Positions 1 to 8,351 of a stretch of DNA of 64,000 bases are shown here, piece after piece (position 1 is the first letter of the stretch; the number at the start of each line of letters is the position of its first letter). The notes beneath the pieces are model-generated. The model ran no database searches and was not told where the DNA came from. It worked only from the letters and a program-made list of their open reading frames with translations. This stretch comes from Opitutia bacterium. Lineage in GTDB: Bacteria; Verrucomicrobiota; Verrucomicrobiia; Opitutales; Opitutaceae. The translations under genes and the position numbers were made by a program. The stretch is from the NCBI GenBank assembly GCA_947474365.1, contig CANJIU010000013.1, positions 61,668-125,667 of the forward strand, read 5' to 3'.

Positions 1-50
1 TGACCGCGACTCGCCCACTTGTGACGTTTGGAGTTCGAAGCACGGGCGAT

Positions 51-121
51 TGGCAGAAAGATGGGGGCAGAAAAATGAGGAGCGATCTTTCGTCAGCTTT
101 TCTTGCCTCCATTTTTCTGTC
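51..121. repeat. Imperfect inverted repeat (intergenic element)
   Basis: Two direct copies of GGCAGAAARATG (about 52-63 and 66-77) are followed by an inverted arm: GCAGAAAAATGAGG at 67-80 faces CCTCCATTTTTCTGTC at 106-121, with one bulged base. The arrangement resembles short dispersed elements found between genes in related bacteria. No other copy was seen in this window, so repeat status rests on the internal symmetry. Confidence 0.45.
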
Positions 122-369
122 GCGACCGGGCCGGCGCGCGCGGAAGAAGAGCCGTACAAATCAGGGGAGAACCACGAATGGACACCCATCAACCCGAATC
201 CAGAGGAAGCCGGGGCAAAAACCGGAGCGAGATACCGTACACCGGTTGGCGACCTGCCCCCCTCTCATTTCCGGCTTGGTTTTATTCGCGTCGATTCGGA
301 TTCCCGAACCGGCGCGCCCCGGCAAACCCCACGCTTGCGGCCCGCGCCCGGCGCGTTCACGTTTCGCCC
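122..369. other. Intergenic stretch, no gene seen
   Basis: Open frames crossing this stretch translate to arginine- and proline-rich sequence typical of GC-driven shadows. A short string resembling an ACCACGAATGGACAC repeat lies near 170-184. No promoter could be assigned. Confidence 0.4.
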
Positions 370-561
370 ATGGTATTCGCCGAGATCAAACCGCAGATCG
401 AACAGCTCCCGCACGGCGAGCAGCTCAAGGCCATCGCATTCTTGAAGCATTTGCTCCGCGCCGACAGCCCCGACTACCAGCGAGAGCTCGCGCAGCGCCA
501 CGCCGACATCGAAGCCGGAAAGAAAATCAGCCTGACCGACGCCAAGCGCCGCCTGGAATAA
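370..561 (+). CDS. Small antitoxin-like protein (toxin-antitoxin module 1)
   Basis: This 63-residue acidic/basic helical protein ends in a segment (EAGKKISLTDAKRRLE) typical of short antitoxins encoded beside RelE/ParE-fold toxins. The start at 370 was chosen because the frame upstream is low-complexity arginine-rich sequence unlike the rest. The partner gene begins 15 bases downstream on the same strand. By analogy it would bind and neutralise that partner and probably repress the operon, but no separate DNA-binding fold is visible in so short a chain. It could also be an orphan small protein. Both genes sit directly in front of an unrelated ATP-grasp gene, which suggests insertion of the module there. 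Confidence 0.6.
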   Translation: MVFAEIKPQIEQLPHGEQLKAIAFLKHLLRADSPDYQRELAQRHADIEAGKKISLTDAKRRLE

Positions 562-576
562 ACCTGAGTCTCCGCT

Positions 577-834
577 GTGCGCGACTTTGAGCTGATCTTG
601 CACGAGCAGGCTTGGGCTGTGCTTGCCACCACCAAAGGCGCGGCGCGCCGCCGTGCGCTCGCCGCCCTCGAAGAGCTGAAAGCCACACCGCTACGCAAGG
701 GAGATTTCAAGCAGCGCGACTCAACCGGCCGGATGCACGAGGTTTCCCTCATCGATGAATGGTTGGTGACCTTTTGGGTCGATCATGCCGTTGCCGAAAT
801 TCGTGTCATCGACCTGGAACGAGCCGAAGACTGA
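577..834 (+). CDS. RelE/ParE-fold toxin-like protein (module 1)
   Basis: The 85-residue product starts at a GTG and has the layout of the small ParE/RelE superfamily: an N-terminal helical pair (residues 5-35) followed by strands ending in a segment like VTFWVDHAVAEIRVIDLE. Members of that superfamily inhibit translation by mRNA cleavage or inhibit gyrase. Which applies here cannot be told, because no diagnostic catalytic residues stand out. It follows the antitoxin-like gene by 15 bases, and its stop lies 3 bases before the next ATG, so all three may share one transcript. The pairing supports the toxin call more than the sequence alone does. Confidence 0.55.
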   Translation: MRDFELILHEQAWAVLATTKGAARRRALAALEELKATPLRKGDFKQRDSTGRMHEVSLIDEWLVTFWVDHAVAEIRVIDLERAED

Positions 835-837
835 CCA

Positions 838-3369
838 ATGCCCGCCGCCACACCGCCAACCGCCGCCACGCCCGTCGCCGATCCGTTTCCCGGCTACGTG
901 CCGACGGCGGGGCGTTACGACGAATGCCGGGCCGCGGATGGCACGCTGCGGCCACATTGGGCGGAGTTTTTCCGGCTGCTCGGCACCAACGCCCCCGCCA
1001 CCCTCCGCGCCGCCCACACCGCCTGCCAACGCGCGATCGTCGAGCAGGACGTGAGCATGAACGTCTACGCCGGCGAACGCTCCGACGCCCAGCCGTGGCC
1101 GCTCGACGCCGTGCCGCTCCTCGTCACCGCCGAGGATTGGACGATGCTCAGCACCGGACTCCGCCAGCGCGCGCATCTCCTCAACGAACTGCTCCGCGAT
1201 CTCTACGGCCCGCAAAAACTCCTCCGCAGCGCCTCCCTCCCCGCCGCGCTGGCGATGGCCAATCCGCATTTCCTCCGGCCCTGCGTCGGCCTCGGCCGCC
1301 CGCGCGACCTGATGCTCCACACCTACGCCGTCGATCTCGCGCGCTCCCCCGACGGCCAATGGTGGGTGCTGCGCGACCGCCTCGATGCGCCCTCCGGACT
1401 CGGCTACTCCCTGCAGAACCGCATCCTCACGCGCCAGGTGCTGCCGCAGGTTTTTCACAGCGCGCCCGTCGAGCGGCTCTACGAGTTTTTCCGCGGCTTC
1501 CGGCTGTCGCTCGAGCAGCTCTCCCCCGCCCGCCACGGCGAGGAGCCGCGCGTCGTCTTCCTCTCCCCCGGTCCCGCCAACGAAGCCTACTTCGAACACG
1601 CCTACCTCGCCCGCTACCTCGGCTACCCACTCGTCGAGGGCGCCGATCTCACCACGCGCGACCGGCAGGTTTTTCTCCGCACGGTCGGTGGCCTGCGCCG
1701 CGTCGACGCCATCATCCGCCGCGTCGACTCCGCGTTTTGCGATCCGCTGGAGCTCCACGCCCATTCGCTCCTCGGCGTGCCCGGACTCGTCCATGCCGCC
1801 CACGGCCAGCGCGTCGCACTCGCCAACCAGCTCGGCAGCGGCGCCCTCGAGTCCACCGCGCTCCTGGCGTTTCTCGAGCCACTCTGCCGCGAGGTCCTGG
1901 GTGAACCGCTCCACCTGCCCAGCGTTGCCACCTGGTGGTGCGGTCACGACAAGGCCCGCGCCTATGTGCTGGAGAAACTGGATACCCTCGTCGTGAAACC
2001 GTCGTTCCGCGAGACCGGCCTCTCCACCACGCGCTTCAGCTCGTTCCTCTCGGAGGAGGAGCGCGCCGCCACCGCCGCCGACATCCGCGCGCGCCCGTGG
2101 GCCTATTGCGGGCAGGAACGCGTGCATCTCGGGTCGACGCCCGCGTGGATCGACGGCGCCCTGCGCCCCGCCCCGTTCATCCTCCGGCTCTTTGTCGCGT
2201 GGGAGGACGGCGACTACCGCGTGATGCCGGGCGGGCTCACGCGTTTCCACCCCGCGGGCGACGACGCCATCGTCACGCTCCAGCACGGCGGCGTCACCAA
2301 GGACACCTGGGTCCTGCATCCCGGCACGCCGACTCCGCCGCCGCCCGTCAGCGCCCTCGCCGACATCGTGCACCGGCCGAACGACACCCCGAGCCGCCTC
2401 GCCGACAACCTGTATTGGCTTGGCCGTTACCTCGAGCGCACCGCCCAGCTCACGCGCCTCCTCGACAAGCTCGATCCGCTCCTCCGCGACGAAATCGCCG
2501 CGCTCGATCCCGCCGTCGCCGACGCCGCGCTCCGCCTGCTCCTCGACACTCAGGGTGCGCGCATCCCCGCCGCCGCATCCCTCGAACAACTTGATGCGCT
2601 CCTCGGTGACGCGGTCGAAGATCCGGCCCTTCCCTCAAGTCTCGCCGCCAACCTCGCCAACCTCATCCGCAATCTCGATCAGGCCAAGGTCCGGCTTCCG
2701 CCCGAGGCCTGGCGCAGCCTCCGTCTCCTGCGCGCGGCCCTCGACGCAGAAGGGCCGCTCGCCCCAGCGGAGCTCGCGCCACAGCTCACGGCGCTCGAAA
2801 CCATCGCCAACGAGACCCTCGCACACGACACCGCGTGGCGTTTCCTCATGCTCGGTCGCAACCTCGAGCGCGGCCAGCAACTCGTTTTTCTCGCCCGTCA
2901 CCTGCTCGCCGCGCGGCCGCGACCGCCGGGCACCGAGACGGTTTCCCCGCTGCCCGCGGCCCCGGCGGCCGGCGAAGCCGTCCCCTCCGAGTTCCGTCTG
3001 CAGACGCTGCTGCATTTCGCCGACAGCCTGTTCAGCTACCGCACGACCTATCACGGCGCGTTTCAGCCGGCGTCGGTGCTCGCGTGGCTTTTTTCCGCGG
3101 CGGAAAATCCGCGCGGCCTGCGTTGGATCGCCGATCACCTCAACGACCATCTCGGCGCCCTGCCCGAGGACCTCGCTCCGCGCCCGGTGGCGGCTTTGCG
3201 CGCGACCGCCTTCCGGCTGGTGAGCCGCGTGCGCCTGCTGGATGCCACGGCCCTCGCCGCGGCGCCTGGCCAGACTACGGCGTTTCTCCACGAGGCGTCC
3301 GCGACGCTCGCCGAGATCAGCGACCGCCTCACCCAGGTGTACTTCATCCACACCGAACCGCCGAAGTAG
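838..3369 (+). CDS. Circularly permuted ATP-grasp / alpha-E domain fusion protein
   Basis: The 843-residue product joins two families usually encoded by adjacent genes. Residues about 80-480 match the circularly permuted ATP-grasp type 2 domain, with features such as DVSMNVYAGE, VVFLSPGPANEAYFEH, TLVVKPSFRETGLSTTRF and FILRLFVAWEDGDYRVMPGG. Residues about 515-840 match the helical alpha-E domain, beginning SRLADNLYWLGRYLERT. ATP-grasp enzymes ligate a carboxylate to an amine or thiol using ATP; comparative-genomics proposals place this set in an uncharacterised peptide or amide modification pathway. The transglutaminase-like gene follows after 14 bases, completing the usual trio. No signal peptide is visible, so a cytoplasmic location is likely. 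Substrate unknown. Confidence 0.88.
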   Translation: MPAATPPTAATPVADPFPGYVPTAGRYDECRAADGTLRPHWAEFFRLLGTNAPATLRAAHTACQRAIVEQDVSMNVYAGERSDAQPWPLDAVPLLVTAEDWTMLSTGLRQRAHLLNELLRDLYGPQKLLRSASLPAALAMANPHFLRPCVGLGRPRDLMLHTYAVDLARSPDGQWWVLRDRLDAPSGLGYSLQNRILTRQVLPQVFHSAPVERLYEFFRGFRLSLEQLSPARHGEEPRVVFLSPGPANEAYFEHAYLARYLGYPLVEGADLTTRDRQVFLRTVGGLRRVDAIIRRVDSAFCDPLELHAHSLLGVPGLVHAAHGQRVALANQLGSGALESTALLAFLEPLCREVLGEPLHLPSVATWWCGHDKARAYVLEKLDTLVVKPSFRETGLSTTRFSSFLSEEERAATAADIRARPWAYCGQERVHLGSTPAWIDGALRPAPFILRLFVAWEDGDYRVMPGGLTRFHPAGDDAIVTLQHGGVTKDTWVLHPGTPTPPPPVSALADIVHRPNDTPSRLADNLYWLGRYLERTAQLTRLLDKLDPLLRDEIAALDPAVADAALRLLLDTQGARIPAAASLEQLDALLGDAVEDPALPSSLAANLANLIRNLDQAKVRLPPEAWRSLRLLRAALDAEGPLAPAELAPQLTALETIANETLAHDTAWRFLMLGRNLERGQQLVFLARHLLAARPRPPGTETVSPLPAAPAAGEAVPSEFRLQTLLHFADSLFSYRTTYHGAFQPASVLAWLFSAAENPRGLRWIADHLNDHLGALPEDLAPRPVAALRATAFRLVSRVRLLDATALAAAPGQTTAFLHEASATLAEISDRLTQVYFIHTEPPK

Positions 3370-3383
3370 GCCCCGAACCGCCC

Positions 3384-4271
3384 ATGCCCGCCTACCGCGT
3401 CACGCACCACACGCGTTACCGCCACAACGCCTCGGCCACCGCGGCGTGGCAGTCACTGCACCTCCAGCCGCGGCACGAGGCCGTGCAGCACTGCGACTCC
3501 TTCGAGCTCGAAATCAGGCCGCACCCCGGCGACCTGACGACGCGCCCCGATGTGTTCGGCAACAAACACCACCTCTTCACGCTCCGCCAACCGCACACCG
3601 AGCTCTCGATCACGAGCCGCAGCCTCGTGCGGCGCGAGGATCCCGCCCTCCCCATGCCGGGCCTCACGCCACCGCTCTCCGCGGCGCGAGCCCAGGTCGC
3701 GGCCGCCATCATCGATGGATCGGAATTCGCCCTCGAACAATTTCTACACGGCTCGCCCAACGTCCCGCTCCTGCCCGCCGCCCACGCCTTGGCCCAGGAT
3801 CTCGACGCCGACGATCCTCCCTCCCTGGCGTGGCTCGGCGCCCTCGGTGCCCGCTTCGGCCGGCAGTTCACCTTCGACCCCAAGGCCACCACGATCTCCA
3901 CCCCGCTCGCCGAAGTGCTGCAGCACCGGCGCGGCGTCTGCCAGGACTTCGCGCACCTCTTCATCAGCTGCGTGCGCCAGCATGGTCTCCCCGCCGCTTA
4001 CGTGAGCGGCTATCTGCTCACCACGCCGCCGCCCGGCAAACCCCGCCTGCGCGGCGCCGATGCCTCGCACGCGTGGGTTTCGATCTTCATCCCGGGCACC
4101 GGCTGGGTCGACTACGACCCGACCAACACCTGCTTCGTCGCCACCGGCCACATCGTCGTCGCCCGGGGCCGCGATTTTTCCGACGTCAGCCCGGTGAAGG
4201 GCCTGTTCACCGGCGGCGGCGCCCACACCCTCGCGACTGCGATCACGGTCGAGCCGGCGGAGACGGGTTAG
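3384..4271 (+). CDS. Transglutaminase-like cysteine protease family protein
   Basis: The 295-residue protein has the N-terminal beta domain of bacterial transglutaminase-like proteins (YRVTHHTRYRH at residues 4-14) and a papain-like core. The expected catalytic residues are visible: Cys186 in RRGVCQDFAHLF, His229 in ASHAWVSIF and Asp245 in WVDYDPTN. In this family the core usually cleaves or transfers amide bonds. The gene lies 14 bases after the ATP-grasp/alpha-E fusion and belongs to the same conserved neighbourhood, so it probably acts on the same unknown peptide or amide product. Its start is the first ATG after the upstream stop. Its 3' end overlaps the convergent nucleotidyltransferase gene by 4 bases. 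No signal peptide is seen. Confidence 0.88.
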   Translation: MPAYRVTHHTRYRHNASATAAWQSLHLQPRHEAVQHCDSFELEIRPHPGDLTTRPDVFGNKHHLFTLRQPHTELSITSRSLVRREDPALPMPGLTPPLSAARAQVAAAIIDGSEFALEQFLHGSPNVPLLPAAHALAQDLDADDPPSLAWLGALGARFGRQFTFDPKATTISTPLAEVLQHRRGVCQDFAHLFISCVRQHGLPAAYVSGYLLTTPPPGKPRLRGADASHAWVSIFIPGTGWVDYDPTNTCFVATGHIVVARGRDFSDVSPVKGLFTGGGAHTLATAITVEPAETG

Positions 4272-4606
4272 ACCCGGGTCGTCGCGCCTGATGTGGGTTC
4301 GGTTGCACGGGAGTAGACGGTGATCCCAACCCGCTCGATATGGTTGCGCAACGACTGGAGCTCGATTTGCGCGAAAGGCATCACGTCGAAACGATAGGGC
4401 AACGGAAGTTCGTCTAGTTCAGCGGCGATGGTCTCCGCCCGCAACGAATCGACCTCACCCCACAACACCAGATCGACATCGGAATTCGGCTGGTGGGTGC
4501 CCTTGGCGCGCGATCCAAAGATTTTGACCACTGCGATTTCCGGATGTCGCCGGAAGATCCGCGCGAGCAACCCGAGTTCGGCTGGTGGCAGCGGAGCCGG
4601 TTTCAT
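4268..4606 (-). CDS. MntA-like minimal nucleotidyltransferase antitoxin
   Basis: The 112-residue protein carries the minimal nucleotidyltransferase signature: GSRAKGTHQPNSDVDLVLWG (G-S-x10-D-x-D) near residues 31-50, the two aspartates being metal ligands. In characterised MntA/HepT pairs this enzyme adds AMP to a tyrosine of the HEPN toxin and silences it. The start overlaps the end of the upstream HEPN-like gene in an ATGA junction (4603-4606), so the two are translationally coupled. The order here, HEPN first and nucleotidyltransferase second, is a common one. The product could be a stand-alone nucleotidyltransferase, but the pairing makes a toxin-antitoxin role most likely. Confidence 0.82.
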   Translation of the reverse strand: MKPAPLPPAELGLLARIFRRHPEIAVVKIFGSRAKGTHQPNSDVDLVLWGEVDSLRAETIAAELDELPLPYRFDVMPFAQIELQSLRNHIERVGITVYSRATEPTSGATTRV

Positions 4607-5016
4607 CCTCGTACCCTTTCCCCGAAGTAACGATGCAGGTCCCCCATAGCGGGCAAATAGCGGGCCGCGATGACCTCAACCGCCTTTTCGAATTTCGCCG
4701 CATCATAAGTATGTGAAAGGAGGTTTCGATGATCGAGCATGTCGATCCACACCTGACCGTCCGCGATCACCTTGGCCGCAAACGCATCCTTCAACACCTG
4801 CCTGGGCGTAACCGGGGCGATGATTAAGCCACCGGCTTCCAGAAAATCTTTCACCGTCTTCCAGGCCAACTCGAAAGAATACTCAAACCGCTGGACGGCT
4901 CCTTCTTTCTCCAGCGCCGACAACGCCGCAGGGCCACGCGCCAGAGCTTCCCGCAACAAATTGTACGCCCGGTCAAAATTTTGAAACCGCTGTTTCCAGC
5001 GAACATCCTGCGTCAT
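4603..5016 (-). CDS. HI0074/HepT-like HEPN-fold partner of the nucleotidyltransferase
   Basis: This 137-residue all-helical protein matches the nucleotidyltransferase substrate-binding (HI0074) family: FEYSFELAWKTVKDFLE near residues 45-61 and RNLLSHTYD near residues 97-105. The latter fits the R-x4-H motif of HEPN ribonucleases (Arg and His separated by NLLS), with a tyrosine two positions after the His that is the known AMPylation site type. It is the likely toxin or regulated partner of the downstream MntA-like gene, with which it shares an ATGA overlap. It may be a non-toxic binding subunit in some relatives; the intact motif argues that it is active here. Confidence 0.8.
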   Translation of the reverse strand: MTQDVRWKQRFQNFDRAYNLLREALARGPAALSALEKEGAVQRFEYSFELAWKTVKDFLEAGGLIIAPVTPRQVLKDAFAAKVIADGQVWIDMLDHRNLLSHTYDAAKFEKAVEVIAARYLPAMGDLHRYFGERVRG

Positions 5017-5056
5017 ACGTGAAAGTTTTGCGCAGCGTCGGCCGCGTGTCTACTTC

Positions 5057-6181
5057 CTAAACCGTCACCTCGATCCGCCTCCCTCCTTGGGCCGCGGATT
5101 TGTAGATCGCATCGATGATCACCATGTCGCGCCGGCCCATCGCGCCCGACACCGGTGACTCGAGATCCTCGCGGATGCAGCGGGCAAAATCATCGATCTG
5201 GCCCGCCTGCTGACTCGGCGGCACGGCGAGGTTGAGCGGACCCTTGCTCGTCGCGACCTTGAGGCCGCCGTACTGAAACGCGGGGGCAAACTCGATCCAG
5301 CCCCGGGTCCCCTCGGCACGAAACCGATCCAATCCGCCGTTGTAGCTCGTCGAAAATGTCCCCTTCGCCCCATTGGCGAACTCCATTGTCCACTCGATCG
5401 TCTCCTCGACGTCGCGGAAAAACTCCGGGCGCTTCTTCGGCAGCTCGCGCGCCGTGATCGCCACGGGGGCGTCGCCGCCGGCCGCCATGCATGCCGCCTG
5501 CAACGCATAGATGCCGAGATCCATCAGCGGTCCGCCGCCCGCGAGTTTTTTCTCCGCGCGCCACTGCGGCTTCGTCATCGTGAACGACAGCCCGCCGCTC
5601 ATCGTCATGAAGGCGCCAAAGTCCCCGTCCCGCGCGAGCCGCTTGAGCTCGCGAAAATTCGGCTCGAATTGCAGCCGGTAGCCGATCGAGAGCTTCACCT
5701 TGTTCAGCCGGCAAGCGGTGAGCATCGCGTTGCAGTCCGCCACACTCGTCGCCATCGGCTTCTCGCTGATCACGTGCTTGCCGGCCCACGCCGCGGCGAT
5801 GGTGTGTTCGGGATGCAGCGCGTTGGGCGTGACGACGTAGACGATGTCGATGTCCTTGTTGTCCGCGAGGCGCGCCATCGTGTCGTAGCCGTAGATGCTT
5901 TTCTCCGGAAAACCGAATGCCTGCGCCCACTGCTGTCCCTTCGCCCGCGAGCCCGTGATGACCCCGCGCAACTCGACATTCTCCGTGAGCTTCAGCGCCG
6001 GCGCGAGCTGACCCGTGGCATAGCCGCCGAGTCCGCAGAGCGCGATGCCGAGCTTTTTTGGGGCCGGTCCGGCAGCGGCCGCAGGCTGGGCCCGACCGCG
6101 GAGCGCCAGCGCGAGGGCCGCGGCACCGGCGGAGAGCTGACGCAAAAACGGGCGACGCGACGACGGGCGGGGGTGGTTCAT
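5057..6181 (-). CDS. Tat-exported Gfo/Idh/MocA family oxidoreductase
   Basis: The 374-residue protein begins with a twin-arginine leader (SSRRPFLRQLSAGAAALALA), followed by a Rossmann fold starting KLGIALCGLGGYATGQLAPAL and the family's SEKPMATSVADC segment, where the lysine is the usual catalytic residue. Relatives are glucose-fructose-oxidoreductase-like dehydrogenases that act on sugars or inositols with a tightly held NAD(P); Tat export with bound cofactor fits a periplasmic enzyme. The start MNHPRPSS was preferred to a longer frame because it places the Tat motif at the usual distance. It diverges from the FG-GAP gene, with a 290-base gap that holds a dispersed repeat. The substrate is not evident. 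Confidence 0.88.
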   Translation of the reverse strand: MNHPRPSSRRPFLRQLSAGAAALALALRGRAQPAAAAGPAPKKLGIALCGLGGYATGQLAPALKLTENVELRGVITGSRAKGQQWAQAFGFPEKSIYGYDTMARLADNKDIDIVYVVTPNALHPEHTIAAAWAGKHVISEKPMATSVADCNAMLTACRLNKVKLSIGYRLQFEPNFRELKRLARDGDFGAFMTMSGGLSFTMTKPQWRAEKKLAGGGPLMDLGIYALQAACMAAGGDAPVAITARELPKKRPEFFRDVEETIEWTMEFANGAKGTFSTSYNGGLDRFRAEGTRGWIEFAPAFQYGGLKVATSKGPLNLAVPPSQQAGQIDDFARCIREDLESPVSGAMGRRDMVIIDAIYKSAAQGGRRIEVTV

Positions 6182-6258
6182 ACGCAAACGGCAGTGTCGC
6201 GTCTGGCAGCGCCAAGGCAAGACCCGGTCCGGCCCGGGGACTTCTCAAACTCCGGAAC

Positions 6259-6329
6259 CTGGGGACGCGACGCCTTCGTCGCGTTTCTTCGGCGAAGGGG
6301 GCGTCGCCGCTCCAGTAATCTGACGATTG
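6259..6329. repeat. Dispersed repeat R1, copy 1
   Basis: A 71-base GC-rich element begins CTGGGGACGCGACGCC and ends with GCTCCAGTAATCTGACGATTG. It matches 21462-21531 over its whole length with few changes. Internal GCGACGCC and GGCGTCGC segments allow folding. It sits in the 290-base divergent gap between the Tat-exported oxidoreductase and the FG-GAP gene, where nothing else was recognised. Confidence 0.8.
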
Positions 6330-6471
6330 TGGTCGATGCCGTTTTGCGCATTTCCCCACAGCGGGATGCGCCGGCGGTCCACTCCACGACACTCCTTCTC
6401 TCTTGCTCGCCGGTACGGCACGTCTTTTCTCGCCCTCACGCGTCGTGCTGGCACATCCGCCCCCCCTCCCC

Positions 6472-7719
6472 ATGAAGATCCTTCTCGCTACTTCCTCGGC
6501 CGTTCTCGCGCTCACTGCGTTCGCCGCACCCGCGCGCAACGTCGCCTTCGAAAAGCACACGCTCACCGGTGAATACTGGTGCGACGGGATCAACGCCGCC
6601 GACATCAACGGCGACGGCAAGATGGACATCATCGCCGGCCCGTTCTGGTACGCCGGCCCCGACTTCAAGAAGGCGCACACCTTTTACGAGCCCGTGCCGC
6701 AACCACTTGAGGAGAAGCCGACCAACAGCATGTTCGCGTTCCCCTACGACTTCAATGGGGACGGCAAGATGGACATCCTCGTGCTCGGCCGCGTGCTGTT
6801 TCACGAGGCATATTGGTATGAAAATCCGGGCGCCGCGGAGGCGATGAAGCCCGACGCCCGCTGGAAGAAACATCTCGTCTCCAACCGCGTGTTCGGCGAG
6901 TCGCCGCTCTTCGAGGACATCGACGGCGACGGCAAGCCGGAGATCGTCTCCATCTCGGGCACCACCGCGAACGACAAGATCAAGCAATGGGGCTGGTACA
7001 CGCCGGACTGGTCGAATCCCACCAAACCCTGGCGCTTCGTGCCCATCACGGAAAAAGGCGACTTCAACCACTACTACCACGGCGAGGGCATCGGCGACAT
7101 CAACGGCGACGGCCGCGCCGACCTCGTGCTCAACGAGGGCTGGTGGGAACAGCCGCCGAAGGGTTCGCCCCCCGGCACGCTCTGGAAGAAGCATCCGTTT
7201 GTTTTCAGCGACGACCGCGGCGGGGCGCAGATCCTCGTCTACGACGTGAACGGCGACGGCAAAAACGACATCGTCACGGCAAAGAACGCCCACGGTTGGG
7301 GTCTCTCGTGGTTCGAACAAACGCGCACCGCCTCCGGCGAGATCAGCTTCGTCGAACACAAGATGATGGGCACCCCGGAAGAAGCGGCGAAGTACGGGGT
7401 GGCGTTCTCGCAGCCGCACGCCCTGGCGATGGCCGACATCGACGGCGACGGGTTGGCCGACGTGGTGACCGGCAAACGCCGCTGGGCCCACGGCCCGAAG
7501 GGCGACGTCGATCCGATGGGGACGCCGGTGAATTACGTGTTCCTCTTGCGGCGCGACAAGTCGGCCCCGGGCGGCGCGAAGTTCATTCCGCAACTGATCG
7601 ACGATGCGTCCGCGCTGGGCACGCAGGTCGTCGCGGTCGACGTAAATGGCGACAAGGTGCCCGACGTGCTCACGGCGTCGAAGCTCGGGACGTTTGTGTT
7701 CATCACGAAACGAAAATGA
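6472..7719 (+). CDS. Secreted FG-GAP/VCBS repeat protein
   Basis: The 415-residue product has a signal peptide (MKILLATSSAVLALTAFAAPA) and about seven calcium-binding-type loops of the form D-x-N/D-G-D-G: DINGDGKMD, DFNGDGKMD, DIDGDGKPE, DINGDGRAD, DVNGDGKND, DIDGDGLAD and a C-terminal DVNGDKVPD. Such repeats build a beta-propeller resembling integrin alpha subunits. The start at 6472 puts the signal peptide at the N-terminus; a longer frame adds an unrelated 23 residues. The stop overlaps the next start in an ATGA junction, so three secreted proteins are coupled here. It probably binds a ligand or partner outside the cell; no catalytic motif is visible. Confidence 0.85.
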   Translation: MKILLATSSAVLALTAFAAPARNVAFEKHTLTGEYWCDGINAADINGDGKMDIIAGPFWYAGPDFKKAHTFYEPVPQPLEEKPTNSMFAFPYDFNGDGKMDILVLGRVLFHEAYWYENPGAAEAMKPDARWKKHLVSNRVFGESPLFEDIDGDGKPEIVSISGTTANDKIKQWGWYTPDWSNPTKPWRFVPITEKGDFNHYYHGEGIGDINGDGRADLVLNEGWWEQPPKGSPPGTLWKKHPFVFSDDRGGAQILVYDVNGDGKNDIVTAKNAHGWGLSWFEQTRTASGEISFVEHKMMGTPEEAAKYGVAFSQPHALAMADIDGDGLADVVTGKRRWAHGPKGDVDPMGTPVNYVFLLRRDKSAPGGAKFIPQLIDDASALGTQVVAVDVNGDKVPDVLTASKLGTFVFITKRK

Positions 7720-8351
7720 GGGGAGCGATGCGCCTCGCCATTCCAGTTGGGCGGGAGGGCGGGTCACAGACCCGCCCTACTTCAAACTTTCGCGCACTCA
7801 GCGTGACGGTCGTCCTCATTCTCGCCGCCAGTGTCCGCGCCGAGGTTCAGATCGAGCGCACGTTTCTGCCCGACGCGCACGCGAGCAGTTTCGCCTTCGG
7901 CCTGCCGGGCGGGATCAATTTTTGCTACGACCCCGTGCGCGGCGGGGTGAACTACGCGTGGACCGGCGGCTTCCTCGATCTGGCCAACGTCCGCCCGGTC
8001 AACAAGCTCGTGAAGGCGGCCGTTCCACTCGGCCCCATCGTCTACCGGGAAACCGGCACCGCCCCGCTGCGCCGTGGCGACAGCCGGCGCGCACCCGTCG
8101 TCGAGTTCAAGGGCTACACGCTCCGCGACACCGCCGTCGAGCTCCGCTACACGGTCGATGGCACCCTCGTCAGCGAGACAATTTCCGCGCTGCCCAAAGG
8201 CGCAGGCCTGCGGCGCAGCTTTCGCGTCGATCGCACCGGTGCCGACGCGGCGTGGTTCTACGCCGTCGAGGGACGGCCCGCCACCACGCTCACCCCGACG
8301 TCCTCCGGGTTTTTCACGCTCGACGTCCCGTTCTCTTCCGGCGCGCCATGA
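7716..8351 (+). CDS. Secreted protein of unknown function, coupled to a cytochrome c dehydrogenase gene
   Basis: The product is 211 residues from the ATG at 7716, or 207 from 7728. The mature part starts near AEVQIERTFLPDAHASSF and contains LPGGINFCYDPVRGGVNY and YAWTGGFLDLANVRPVNK, a pattern I associate with secreted verrucomicrobial and planctomycete proteins found beside sorbosone-dehydrogenase-like cytochromes. No function is known to me. The hydrophobic export segment (VTVVLILAASVRA) starts only about 25 residues in, because a palindromic repeat (7756-7778) encodes part of the N-terminal region. Both ends overlap neighbours in ATGA junctions, so it is made with them, probably as an accessory of the dehydrogenase. 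Confidence 0.7.
   Translation: MRGAMRLAIPVGREGGSQTRPTSNFRALSVTVVLILAASVRAEVQIERTFLPDAHASSFAFGLPGGINFCYDPVRGGVNYAWTGGFLDLANVRPVNKLVKAAVPLGPIVYRETGTAPLRRGDSRRAPVVEFKGYTLRDTAVELRYTVDGTLVSETISALPKGAGLRRSFRVDRTGADAAWFYAVEGRPATTLTPTSSGFFTLDVPFSSGAP
7756..7778. repeat. Perfect palindrome inside the 5' coding region
   Basis: AGGGCGGGTC, a three-base loop ACA, then GACCCGCCCT form a perfect 10-base-pair stem. Elements of this kind are normally intergenic; here it lies in frame between the start codon and the export segment of the 7716-8351 gene. Confidence 0.8.

Noticed and set aside
721..2589. 622-residue minus-strand frame
   Set aside because: It is antisense to the ATP-grasp gene and is composed of Glu/Gly/Arg-rich sequence without domain signatures.
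5190..6680. 496-residue minus-strand frame over the Gfo/Idh/MocA gene
   Set aside because: It is a shifted-frame shadow; the real frame has the Tat motif and Rossmann fold.
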